Origin: Prevotella sp. UBA5387 | GTDB taxonomy: Bacteria; Bacteroidota; Bacteroidia; Bacteroidales; Bacteroidaceae | Length of the DNA stretch: 64,000 bases | Direction of reading: 5' to 3' | NCBI GenBank assembly: GCA_002407775.1 | Contig: DHOP01000026.1 | Coordinates: forward strand, 56,638 to 120,637 | In this document: positions 7,887-15,294 of the stretch, piece after piece | Layout of the letters: each line of letters begins with the position of its first letter | How positions within the stretch are numbered: position 1 is the stretch's first letter | Position numbers and translations under genes: made by a program | The notes under the pieces: generated by a model | Told to the model about the DNA's origin: nothing | Databases searched by the model: none | What the model saw: the letters and a program-made list of their open reading frames with translations, nothing else

Positions 7887-8597
7887 ATTAGAACCTTCAA
7901 ACTTAAAGAAAGAGAAAAATCTTCTCCATCAACTCATTTGCAAATTTAAAACAAATAATTCAAGCTTGCAAACTAAAATGAATCTTTTTAAATGCAAACG
8001 ATTTCTGTTTAAGTACTAAAATTCGACAAATAAAATCACTAATAAGCGTAATTTTAAATTCGAGTTTGTGAACATAAATACATACAGGTTGCTTGATTGC
8101 TAATCTAAGTTTTAATAAAACAATATAACTTATTGGCTAACATATAGCTATTTACATTTCCGTTTTACTATTTAAGTCAAATATTCATGATTTAGGTCTA
8201 CGACTTTGTGAATTTAGTGCTATTTTGTTCAGCAAAAATGTATAATATCTTGATATTTAATTGTTTACATTCTAAAAAGAAAATGGCATAAATATCAATT
8301 CCCTTTTCTTAATTGTGCGATTCGAGTTTGAATACTGACATTCGATAAGGTATATTTTCGTGATGTGGCAAAGGGGTGGATTTGCAAACATAAATGTATC
8401 CGCTTTGCGTTTTGATTTACATTATTAGATTTACAAAATAAAACGTGAACAGATATTAATTAGTGATTTGCTAGGTTACAAAACGATTGAAAATAGCTCA
8501 AATTTCAATATTCTAGACGAGGGGAAAGAATTCTCAAAATACGAGAAAAATAAGCTATTAGAAATCACCTAACTCCCCTATTTTAACAGAGTTAAGC
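7887..8597. other. AT-rich repeat-bearing spacer upstream of the XRE gene
   Basis: Seven hundred bases with no credible reading frame. A palindrome ATTTGCAAAT lies at 7936-7945, and related sites lie near 7965-7973, 7993-8000 and 8380-8388. Two longer stretches recur in degenerate form: TTTGTGAACATAAATACAT (8065-8083) resembles TTTGCAAACATAAATGTAT (8381-8399), and ATTCGAGTTTG occurs at 8058-8068 and 8320-8330. The pattern suggests an old duplication or a cluster of protein-binding sites. No function is established. Confidence 0.45.
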
Positions 8598-8621
8598 AAA
8601 AAAAAACGTCCCTCTGGAACG
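8598..8621 (-). terminator. Rho-independent terminator of holA
   Basis: On the minus strand a short GC-rich stem (CGT-TCC with GGA-CG, loop AGAG) is followed by nine T. It lies 37 bp beyond the holA stop. Confidence 0.75.
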
Positions 8622-8658
8622 CTCAAAATAGAAAAAATAGTGCAAAAAATAGACTTTT

Positions 8659-9687
8659 TCAGTGCAAAATAAAGAAAACTAGCTCCTTCATAAGGTCTCC
8701 TGCAGATGTACTAGGGTTATCCAATCCTTTACTTTTACTGTCTGTTTCTCTTATCTTCTCCAAAATCTCCAATGTTTTTTTCCCAGTATAATTTCGCATG
8801 CCAGTCATGTAATCTTTCACTCCCCAAACGCTTCGCATTCCAAGATATCCAGAGACACTTTGTTGGTCTGCCCTATTAGGTGCGTAATATGCTATCATCA
8901 AGTTTTGAAAGAAATTGAAGATCAAAGGCAACAAGGAATACACAGATCCTGTTTTCGGATTACTGTCAAAATATTTGATTATTTGATTAGCTTTGAAAAC
9001 ATCCTTATTGACGAGCGCACTTCTTAGTTCAAAAGCATTGAAGTCTTTGCTTACCCCAATGTTTCTTTCCACCATCTCAGGTGTAACACGACGATCATCT
9101 TCTGGAATGGAAATGATAAGCTTCTCTAATTCCGAATTGAGTCTGTTCAAGTCGGCTCCAATATGATCAGCTATCATGTGGGCACTCTTCTCGTCGATTG
9201 TAACACTGCGCTTGGCAAGAAATGTCTGCACATACCCAGGCAACTGCCATTCCTTCATTTTTTTACTTTCAAAGACAACTCCTACTCGCTCTACAGAAGT
9301 CACAAACTTGGTTCGTTGATTTATAGTGCCGTTCTTATAGCAGAAAACTAATACTGTTTTCGGCTGAGGATGTTCAGCATATTTCTCCAACCTGTCAAAC
9401 GAACGCATACCCTGAGCCTCTTTGATAATAATGACTCTACGTGGCGACATCATAGGAAACTGCATGGCCATATCAGCCACCTGTGCAGCATTTACATCTG
9501 CACCGAACACCACAGTCTGATCGAATGCTTGTTGATCTAGTGACAAAACGTGAGTCTGAATGTAATTGCTAATTTGATCTATATAATAGGACTCATCTCC
9601 CATTAATATATATATAGGTGCGAAAATTCCACCCTTCATGTCGCGCATGATGGCATCAAAAGTAAACGAAGGCTTCTTATCAGACAT
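8659..9687 (-). CDS. holA: DNA polymerase III delta subunit
   Basis: Clamp-loader subunit that opens the beta sliding clamp together with the DnaX (tau/gamma) and delta-prime subunits. The 342-aa length is normal. The N-terminal AAA+-like fold begins with APIYILMGDESYYIDQISNYI, the beta-wrench region of delta proteins; as usual for delta, the P-loop is degenerate. The C-terminal collar domain contains KDFNAFELRSALVNKD and LLPLIFNFFQNLMIAYY. Its clamp-loader partner dnaX is also in this window, 12 kb away. It is divergent from the HsdR-N-like gene and shares an overlapping promoter region with it. Confidence 0.92.
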   Translation of the reverse strand: MSDKKPSFTFDAIMRDMKGGIFAPIYILMGDESYYIDQISNYIQTHVLSLDQQAFDQTVVFGADVNAAQVADMAMQFPMMSPRRVIIIKEAQGMRSFDRLEKYAEHPQPKTVLVFCYKNGTINQRTKFVTSVERVGVVFESKKMKEWQLPGYVQTFLAKRSVTIDEKSAHMIADHIGADLNRLNSELEKLIISIPEDDRRVTPEMVERNIGVSKDFNAFELRSALVNKDVFKANQIIKYFDSNPKTGSVYSLLPLIFNFFQNLMIAYYAPNRADQQSVSGYLGMRSVWGVKDYMTGMRNYTGKKTLEILEKIRETDSKSKGLDNPSTSAGDLMKELVFFILH

Positions 9688-9701
9688 ATTTTATGGTATT
9701 C

Positions 9702-9760
9702 TTTGTCCGTTTTATCATGCAAATCCTTAACTTTGCAAGTAGAACAATCTCTGCAAAGTT
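9702..9760. promoter_or_regulatory. Overlapping divergent promoters, holA and HsdR-N-like gene
   Basis: TAACTTTG on the plus strand (9728-9735), with a TTTG about 22 bp upstream (9702-9705), points to the HsdR-N-like gene. The mirror element (plus-strand CAAAGTTA, 9753-9760) points back to holA. The two -7 boxes face each other about 17 bp apart within one inverted repeat, TTAACTTTGCA...TGCAAAGTTAA, so the two polymerases would compete. Confidence 0.5.
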
Positions 9761-9766
9761 AATAAA

Positions 9767-10216
9767 ATGATTCCATTAAACTTGCCCACCTTTGATATTA
9801 AATTACAAGGTACACGCGAGCATCCACGCATATTCGACATATTGCGACGTCGCTATGTGGCATTCACGCCAGAGGAATGGGTGCGGCAAAGTTTTGTTCA
9901 TTACCTAACTGAACATTTAGATTATCCTGCAACTCTTTTAGCCAATGAGATTGAGCTGGAAGTTGGGCTAAAAAAATTGCGTGCGGACAGTGTGCTATAC
10001 AATCAAAAGCTACAGCCTCGGATGATCATCGAGTATAAAGCACCAAGCATTCCCATCACGAAAAAAGTTTTCGATCAAATCAGCGCTTACAATTTGCTAC
10101 TCCATGCGGACTATCTAGTTGTTTCCAATGGCATGGAACATTATTGTTGCAAGATGGATTATGAAGGTAAAAAATATTTATTCTTAGACCATATTCCAAG
10201 ATACGAAGAAATTTGA
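9767..10216 (+). CDS. HsdR N-terminal-like (PD-(D/E)XK fold) protein
   Basis: A 149-aa stand-alone protein resembling the N-terminal nuclease domain of type I restriction HsdR subunits. The likely catalytic set is Glu61 in ANEIELEVG, Asp74 in LRADSVLY, Glu89 and Lys91 in IIEYKAP, and Gln104 in VFDQISAYN, the last as in the HsdR-type QxxxY motif. No helicase, methyltransferase or specificity subunit is nearby, so this is not a restriction system as it stands. From memory, small proteins of this kind are often found next to holA in Bacteroidota, which suggests a housekeeping nucleic-acid role. The activity is unknown. Confidence 0.75.
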   Translation: MIPLNLPTFDIKLQGTREHPRIFDILRRRYVAFTPEEWVRQSFVHYLTEHLDYPATLLANEIELEVGLKKLRADSVLYNQKLQPRMIIEYKAPSIPITKKVFDQISAYNLLLHADYLVVSNGMEHYCCKMDYEGKKYLFLDHIPRYEEI

Positions 10217-10785
10217 CAAATCATACTCCTACATTCATCATAGCAAGTAGTCATTTCAATATAGAAAAGAAAATGCAAATGTGAGGTGGGTTTGTTAATT
10301 ACAACTACAGTTCTTTCTTGATTCGCATTTGATGCCATTTGGCAATGCGATTACTATCCTTTCATGCAGCCATTATGGTCCAATCGCACTGCGTTATTAA
10401 CCTAAACGCAGCACCATTTGACACCAACGGCAAGCCCAAATATATGCAATCGTAATTTCACGCAACACTGATGTGCGAACCATGGCGTATTCCTCAGCGT
10501 TAATGATCTGTGCCTATGAAACTCCACAATAGTGTTCCTGATCAATACGAAAGTTGAATGATAGGATGATACTGTTCTAATGAGGATAAAATGATATCCG
10601 GACACAGTATCAAAATATAAGATAGGAATATAGAATAGCAAAACTAACAGCGGTACGATTCTACCAGAATCGTACCGCTGTCATGACATAAATTGTGATC
10701 AATGCCACGCAATGCAAATAGTTATATATTATCTTAAGACTGCATGCTATGCAGTTATTAAAAGATTGCCTTAATTCAATAAGAT
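10217..10785. other. Spacer with hairpins, no gene recognised
   Basis: About 570 bp without a convincing gene. A minus-strand frame of 79 codons at 10402-10641 lacks a recognisable product and looks accidental. The stretch holds a stem around 10321-10352, the strong hairpin at 10649-10679, and a second palindrome ACTGCAT/ATGCAGT at 10739-10755. Confidence 0.4.
10649..10679 (-). terminator. Perfect 14-bp inverted repeat, probable terminator
   Basis: AGCGGTACGATTCT and its exact complement flank a 3-nt loop. On the minus strand the stem is followed by GTTAGTTTTG, so it may end the transcript of the small membrane protein gene about 100 bp upstream. Confidence 0.55.
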
Positions 10786-10992
10786 TTAAACAGCATCATA
10801 GCCTTTCGTACTGTTGTCCCGCAAGATGTCTTGAAGAGTTAATTCGCGATATTCACCGCCTTGATGAGCAGTTGGATCTGGATGATGTGGCTGATCTTCC
10901 ACATATTGGAAATTCTTATAATTCAGCTCGCCAACGGCCCATAAAATGACAGCTACAACAAGAAATGCGAAAAACGCAATGGCAATATTCAT
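10786..10992 (-). CDS. Small single-pass membrane protein of unknown function
   Basis: A 68-aa product with one N-terminal membrane helix (IAIAFFAFLVVAVILWAVG) and a short hydrophilic tail containing YVEDQPHHPD and LTLQDILRD. I do not recognise the family. The frame extends to an ATG at 11031, but a minus-strand TAACTTTG -7 element covers 11029-11036, so the transcript would start after that ATG. The ATG at 10992 is therefore preferred. Downstream is a long spacer with a strong hairpin; upstream is the divergent DnaJ-domain gene. Confidence 0.65.
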   Translation of the reverse strand: MNIAIAFFAFLVVAVILWAVGELNYKNFQYVEDQPHHPDPTAHQGGEYRELTLQDILRDNSTKGYDAV

Positions 10993-11028
10993 ATTGATGA
11001 TAAATTGTTTTTGTTTTAAACTTTGTTG

Positions 11029-11036
11029 CAAAGTTA
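11029..11036 (-). promoter_or_regulatory. Predicted -7 element, small membrane protein gene
   Basis: The minus strand reads TAACTTTG. The position decides the start of the small gene at 10992 rather than 11031. Confidence 0.5.
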
Positions 11037-11079
11037 ATTAATTTTCCTCAGAAAGGAAAGTTTAGACGGTATATTTTGC

Positions 11080-11087
11080 TACTTTTG
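11080..11087 (+). promoter_or_regulatory. Predicted -7 element of the DnaJ-domain gene
   Basis: TACTTTTG matches TAnnTTTG, about 70 bp before the ATG at 11157. Confidence 0.45.
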
Positions 11088-11156
11088 CAGAATCAATAAC
11101 ATGCGGAGAACACACAAAACACCCAACTCCGCCAATATTAAATGGAATAAATCAAT

Positions 11157-11990
11157 ATGGCGAAAATAGGTAAATGGATTGGCGGTTTCTTAGGATTCAT
11201 CACTACAGGTAGTCCGCTTGGTGCACTGGCAGGCTACGCCTTAGGCGCTTTGTTTGACAATGGCATAGACTCCGTTAATTCAGATCAGGGTAGAGCATTC
11301 TCTGACAACGAGCGATTTCAAGGTACATATACCGGTCAACATGGAGGATACAATCAAGAGCGATATTTTGAAGGACAGCGCAGTGCGTTCCGCTTCTCAC
11401 TCCTCGTGCTTGCATCATATATCATCAATGCAGACGGCAAGGTGATGCATTCAGAGATGAATCTCGTGCGACAATGGCTTCGAGCAAACTTTGGTGAGCG
11501 TTCGGTAAGTGAGGGCGAACAAGTTTTGCGAAAGCTCTTTGAGCAGCAAAAAAACTTAGGTAACGCTGAATATCGGAGTGCAGTAATGAGTAGCTGTCAG
11601 CAAATCAGACAGTTCATGAACTATGAACAACGTTTGCAGCTGCTCAATTTCCTCGTGATGATCGCCCAAGCAGATGGGAGCGTTGTCAACTCGGAGATCA
11701 TTGCCCTTAAGGAATGTGCCTTGAATCTTGGATTGAGCCAAGCCGATGTCGATTCCATGCTCAACCTTCGCGATGCCAGCAGCAGCCTTGAAGCAGCATA
11801 TAAAGTATTTGGTGTTACTCCTTCTGCCTCCGACGAAGAACTGAAAAGAGCCTATCGAAAATTAGCTTTGCAACATCACCCAGACAAGGTCGCTGCCCTA
11901 GGCGATGACGTTAGAGAGGCGGCAGAAAAGAAGTTCCAAGAGATAAACAATGCAAAAGAAACCATCTGGAAGGCAAGAGGAATGAAATGA
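11157..11990 (+). CDS. TerB/DnaJ-domain protein, DjlA-like co-chaperone
   Basis: A 277-aa protein built like DjlA. It has an N-terminal Gly-rich hydrophobic stretch (GKWIGGFLGFITTGSPLGAL) that may insert in the membrane, a central TerB-like helical domain (about residues 75-190), and a C-terminal J domain with the HPDK motif (AYRKLALQHHPDKVAALG). J domains stimulate the ATPase of DnaK, so the protein probably recruits Hsp70 to a particular site or client. The TerB part has two parallel repeats, each with a NADGKV- or QADGSV-like acidic turn. It is convergent with the zinc-ribbon gene and appears to be a single transcription unit. Confidence 0.88.
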   Translation: MAKIGKWIGGFLGFITTGSPLGALAGYALGALFDNGIDSVNSDQGRAFSDNERFQGTYTGQHGGYNQERYFEGQRSAFRFSLLVLASYIINADGKVMHSEMNLVRQWLRANFGERSVSEGEQVLRKLFEQQKNLGNAEYRSAVMSSCQQIRQFMNYEQRLQLLNFLVMIAQADGSVVNSEIIALKECALNLGLSQADVDSMLNLRDASSSLEAAYKVFGVTPSASDEELKRAYRKLALQHHPDKVAALGDDVREAAEKKFQEINNAKETIWKARGMK

Positions 11991-12108
11991 TTTCTGGTCT
12001 TTAGAGAGAGTGGCACGGAAACTAAAAATCCGCGCTGTTGCGTTAAAGCGGTTGGACCTTCCATGTTGAACCTAGGAAAGTTCAAAATAAGTATTACCTG
12101 AATAACAA

Positions 12109-12201
12109 TATCTTTGTACTTCAAAGAAGGGAGAACTGCAAGATTTCAATATCAATAATGGTTTTCCCATAGCGGATACCAACAATTCCCAACCCAACAA
12201 A
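12109..12201 (+). other. Possible short untranslated transcript between convergent genes
   Basis: TATCTTTG at 12109-12116 is a good -7 match pointing right, but no gene follows on that strand before the hairpin at 12202. Either the match is accidental or a short RNA starts here. The tail of the hairpin on the plus strand is not T-rich, which weakens the idea. Confidence 0.2.
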
Positions 12202-12237
12202 AATCCCCACAATTCTAGAGTTAGAATTGTGGGGATT
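12202..12237 (-). terminator. Terminator of the zinc-ribbon/Nif3 unit
   Basis: A perfect 16-bp stem (AATCCCCACAATTCTA and its complement) with a 4-nt loop. On the minus strand it continues into ATTTTTGTT, so it chiefly ends the minus-strand transcript. It may also stop the convergent DnaJ-domain gene. Confidence 0.8.
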
Positions 12238-12273
12238 AATATTAATTCGTTGGATAAATCGATATATACGATA

Positions 12274-13122
12274 TTATTCAGCTGTTTCATCCTTATAATC
12301 CTCGGAATCAGCTTTCTTGGTACGACGTGTAGTGCGCTTACGCTTGGGCTTCTCCTCCTTTATTACATCAGCTTTGACACCGGCCAACTCTGGATCAACA
12401 AGGATACGTCCACAATATTCGCACACAATAATCTTTTTGTGCATCTTAATATCAAGTTGACGCTGTGGCGGTATCTTATTAAAGCAACCACCACAAGCAT
12501 CACGCTGCACATAAACTATACCTAGACCATTTCGTGCACCCTTACGGATTCGCTTAAAACTTGCAAGCAAGCGCGGTTCAATCTTTGCTTCCAAATCTTT
12601 AGCTTGAGCTTTCAGCTGATCTTCCTCCTCACGAGTTTCTTGCATAATTTCTGAAAGTTCACTGCGCTTTTGCTCTAAGTCTTGCTGACGGTCGTTAATA
12701 ACCTCCTGCGTTTTGGCCAAATCCTGCTGACGTTCTGATACACGCACATTAGCCTCGCCAATTTTCTTCTTGGCCAATTCAATCTCCAATGTTTGGAACT
12801 CTATCTCCTTGCTAAGCGTATCATATTCGCGATTATTGCGCACTTCTTCAAGTTGACTCTTATAACGCTCTACACTCTGCTCAGCCGCACCGATTTCGTT
12901 TCTTTTTTGAGAGATGGCAGATTGGAAGTCTGCAATCTCATGCTCGATCTTTGAAAGACGCGTGTTGAGACCCTCAACTTCATCCTCCAAGTCACCCACT
13001 TCCAAGGGCAACTCACCACGTAGAGCCCGCTTATCATCAATACTGGACAGCGTAGCCTGCAATTTATACAGTGTGGACAGTTTCTCTTCGACTGACAAGT
13101 CTGTAGGATCTTTCTTTGCCAT
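12274..13122 (-). CDS. Coiled-coil protein with a C4 zinc ribbon
   Basis: A 282-aa cytoplasmic protein. Residues 10-190 are an almost continuous heptad-type coiled coil, rich in Glu, Gln, Lys and Leu. They are followed by a zinc ribbon with two Cys pairs (ACGGCF and CEYCGRIL, around residues 205-240) and a basic tail (KPKRKRTTRRTKK). This matches the widespread bacterial C4-type zinc-ribbon family (CT398/zf-RING_7 type), which is proposed to bind nucleic acid but has no settled function. It lies 19 bp downstream of the Nif3-like gene, so the two form an operon. That pairing is a familiar one in Bacteroidota and other phyla. Confidence 0.85.
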   Translation of the reverse strand: MAKKDPTDLSVEEKLSTLYKLQATLSSIDDKRALRGELPLEVGDLEDEVEGLNTRLSKIEHEIADFQSAISQKRNEIGAAEQSVERYKSQLEEVRNNREYDTLSKEIEFQTLEIELAKKKIGEANVRVSERQQDLAKTQEVINDRQQDLEQKRSELSEIMQETREEEDQLKAQAKDLEAKIEPRLLASFKRIRKGARNGLGIVYVQRDACGGCFNKIPPQRQLDIKMHKKIIVCEYCGRILVDPELAGVKADVIKEEKPKRKRTTRRTKKADSEDYKDETAE

Positions 13123-13141
13123 TGTTATTTATTATTGAATG

Positions 13142-13963
13142 TTACAAGTATATTATCGGATTGGTATTTATCTTGCTGAAATAGCATGGAATTGTGGAAC
13201 TTTGTGCTTCAATGATATCTCGGAACACTTCTGTGGTGTATTGCTCGCTCTGATAGTGCCCAATGACAGCAATTTGAATCTCTTGTTCATGACCAAAATA
13301 TTCATGATAGTGCATCTCGCCAGTCACAAAGGCATCTGAATGAGCAGCAATCGCCTCAGGCAGCAAGAATGCACCGGAACCGCCACAAAGCGCACACGAG
13401 CGAATTTCTCGTCTCAACAATTGATTGGCACAAACACTCTCCACATGAAATTCATGCTTGAGCATAATAATGAAATCATCAGCAGCAAGTGGCTCTGCAA
13501 ATTCACCGATCACACCTTCGCCACCAGTCACTGTCATTGGAGCATCGTTTTCGTCAACTTCTGACGTCTCCACAGTTTGTTCTTTTCCAAAGAAACGAAG
13601 ATTTTGAAGTCCCATTTTCTCCGCAATCTTGAAGTTCACACCGCCAGGGGCACTGTCTATATTTGTATGCATAGATGCGATTGCGACATGCTTCTCAATG
13701 GCTTTCATCACGATGCGCTGAACATAGTCCTCGCCAACAATTCTTGATAGTTTATGGAAAATCAAAGGGTGATGGGACACGATAAGATTGCAGCCCAAAC
13801 TGATAGCTTCGTCTACCACTTGTTCAGTCACGTCAAGACACAACAATGCCCCTGAGACTTCCGCTTCTGTTAATCCAATCTGCAAGCCGGCATTATCGTA
13901 GTCAGCCTGCAGGGGCAGAGGCGCGAATCGTTCAAGGGCATTCACCACTTCGAATATTTTCAC
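13142..13963 (-). CDS. Nif3-like dinuclear metal-binding protein
   Basis: A member of the Nif3/YbgI (DUF34) family, hexameric proteins with a two-metal centre; some are annotated as GTP cyclohydrolase I type 2 homologues. The metal-ligand motifs are visible: NLIVSHHPLIFH, IASMHTNIDSAPGG and, near the end, GEMHYHEYFGHEQ. At 273 aa it is shorter than the roughly 365-aa Bacteroidota versions that carry a full central insertion domain; only a short insert remains after about residue 130. A minus-strand TATCTTTG lies 23 bp before the ATG. It is first gene of the unit with the zinc-ribbon protein. The biochemical role is unsettled for the whole family. Confidence 0.88.
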   Translation of the reverse strand: MKIFEVVNALERFAPLPLQADYDNAGLQIGLTEAEVSGALLCLDVTEQVVDEAISLGCNLIVSHHPLIFHKLSRIVGEDYVQRIVMKAIEKHVAIASMHTNIDSAPGGVNFKIAEKMGLQNLRFFGKEQTVETSEVDENDAPMTVTGGEGVIGEFAEPLAADDFIIMLKHEFHVESVCANQLLRREIRSCALCGGSGAFLLPEAIAAHSDAFVTGEMHYHEYFGHEQEIQIAVIGHYQSEQYTTEVFRDIIEAQSSTIPCYFSKINTNPIIYL

Positions 13964-13985
13964 GCTTTGATACGTTTTTGAAATA

Positions 13986-13993
13986 CAAAGATA
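13986..13993 (-). promoter_or_regulatory. Predicted -7 element of the Nif3-like gene
   Basis: The minus strand reads TATCTTTG, giving a short leader of under 20 nt. Confidence 0.5.
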
Positions 13994-14073
13994 GCCATTC
14001 TTTCCGTATATTTAAAGGAAGAATGACTACTTTTAGTTTGTTTTAACAAAATACCATAGAAGAGTGGATTTCA

Positions 14074-14077
14074 TAAG
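14074..14077. repeat. Left target duplication of the IS30 element
   Basis: TAAG (or TAAGT, to 14078) directly outside the left end is repeated at 15208-15211 outside the right end. IS30 elements make target duplications of a few bases. Confidence 0.5.
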
Positions 14078-14088
14078 TAAATGCGAAA

Positions 14089-15038
14089 TTAGTTATATTT
14101 ATATCTTATTATATCTTTTGGCTTGTTAAATCCATTCTTTTTTCCTGGGTCTGTTATTAATTTTCTCAACAATTCGAGAGATCATCCGACATGAAATACC
14201 TCTAAAGTCTGCTTTCTTATGTATGAACTGCCTAATGAGTCCATTCGTGTTTTCAATGGTCCCCTTCTCCCAAAAGGAATATGGATGAGCAAAGTAAACA
14301 GTCGTGTTCAATCCTCTTGCAATGATCTCATGTGCGGCGAACTCAATTCCGTTGTCCGTGGTGATTGTCCTGACTGGCAGGTCTACACCTTTAAGCATTC
14401 TCACGACAGCATGCGCCAGCAGCTCGGCCTGCTTTCCCGTGTCAAGCTTTCCCATGAGCATATATAGGCTTTTCCTTTCTACAAGTGTCCCAATGGCTCC
14501 CTTCCCGTCATTTCCCACGATGGTGTCCATCTCCCAATCCCCGAGCTCTTGCCCATTCGCCCATTCCGGTCTTTCCTCGATGGACACTCTGTTGGTTATG
14601 GACATGCCCGTTCCCTTGCCGCCGCGGCGTTTCTTGTACGTGCCGTACCTGAGATGCCTGTGTATGTTGTCCCTGTAGTGCGATGGGGCGGTCGATATCC
14701 AATTGTAAATCGTTGACTTCGAAACGCGTGCCCCCTCCTTCCCCAGCCCCCGAGACTTGTTCGGGTGACCACTGCTCATCTCGGATGAGCTGGAAAACCC
14801 GGCTGCGCACATGAGGTTCGATGGAGCGGTTACCTGGTGCCTCGGCCTTTCTCCGCTTGGTCCTCAAGACTGTCAGATGCGCATCATAAACTCCCTTGGA
14901 ATTGGAATTACGTTTCTTCTTCCTGGAAACCGTACTCACTGCCATACCTATCGCCTCTGAGATGAAAGTAAGTGATGCTTCCTTTTGGGATAAGACGCCA
15001 ATTGGGTACCTTTGCTCCGAGGTTAGTTGTTTATACAT
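14089..15038 (-). pseudogene. IS30-family transposase, two frame disruptions
   Basis: The N-terminal half (15038 down to about 14750) starts MYKQLTSEQRYPIG and has the IS30 helix-turn-helix (SEAIGMAVSTVSRKKKRNS), then DEQWSPEQVSG. There the frame breaks in a run of five C on the plus strand (14747-14751) and continues one base over as GKEGARVSKSTIYNWI. The DDE integrase core is intact in the second frame: Asp in GDWEMDTIVG, Asp in TTDNGIEF, Glu in KGTIENTNGL. A second slip at a six-T run (14138-14143) cuts the normal end RPRKK-NGFNKPKD short. Two breaks in homopolymers mean either decay or sequencing error. The sense of the first slip does not fit programmed -1 frameshifting. Confidence 0.8.
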
Positions 15039-15064
15039 TGCAATACGAAAGTAATTAATCTTAT

Positions 15065-15174
15065 GGAGGAGGGCGAAGGCTCTCCTCCTCTTTTTTGCAT
15101 TGCTTATGGAAATCCGTTCGCTCTTTGGGGACTTCGCGTCCCCTGCCGCGAGGCAAACCTCTGCGGTGTTTTTT
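15065..15174. terminator. Cluster of three hairpins upstream of the transposase
   Basis: Hairpin 1 at 15065-15088 (GGAGGAGGGC with GCTCTCCTCC, loop GAAG) is followed by TCTTTTTT. Hairpin 2 at 15127-15143 is GGGGAC/GTCCCC. Hairpin 3 at 15146-15166 (CCGC-AGG with CCT-GCGG) is followed by TGTTTTTT. Hairpins 1 and 3 have rho-independent terminator form on the plus strand. On the minus strand they would fold in the leader of the transposase message. Confidence 0.6.
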
Positions 15175-15207
15175 ATATTTGTGGAACAACCGCAAATTTT
15201 GCACTTC

Positions 15208-15211
15208 TAAG
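15208..15211. repeat. Right target duplication of the IS30 element
   Basis: TAAG immediately outside the right end, matching 14074-14077. Confidence 0.5.
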
Positions 15212-15294
15212 TGGAATGAGCGGAAGGTGATTAAGCAAAGAAACTAGGAACTTGACCTCGGGTAAGAAGAAAAATGTTCTTCAGAAGAATCGAT

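Larger units (their letters stand above)
14078..15207 (-). mobile_element. IS30-family insertion sequence with a broken transposase
   Basis: About 1,130 bp, the usual size for IS30. The left end (from 14078, TAAATGCGAAATTAG) and the inverted right end (reading inward from 15207, GAAGTGCAAAATTTG) agree at 11 of 15 positions. TAAG flanks both sides. The single transposase gene fills the element on the minus strand and, once its frame is restored, ends about 10 bp from the left end. Its base composition is more GC-rich than the neighbours, fitting recent arrival. A cluster of hairpins lies between the transposase start and the right end. The boundaries are my reading by eye and could be off by a base or two. 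Confidence 0.7.

Noticed and set aside
9767..10216. HsdR-N-like gene as part of a restriction or defence system
   Set aside because: No methyltransferase, specificity or helicase gene lies nearby; the neighbours are housekeeping genes.
10402..10641. 79-codon minus-strand frame as a gene
   Set aside because: No recognised motif, odd composition and no promoter; kept only as part of the spacer description.
14747..14751. Programmed -1 frameshift in the IS30 transposase
   Set aside because: The second frame needs a +1 (or -2) shift, no slippery heptamer is present, and a second break near the C-terminus points to decay or sequencing error.
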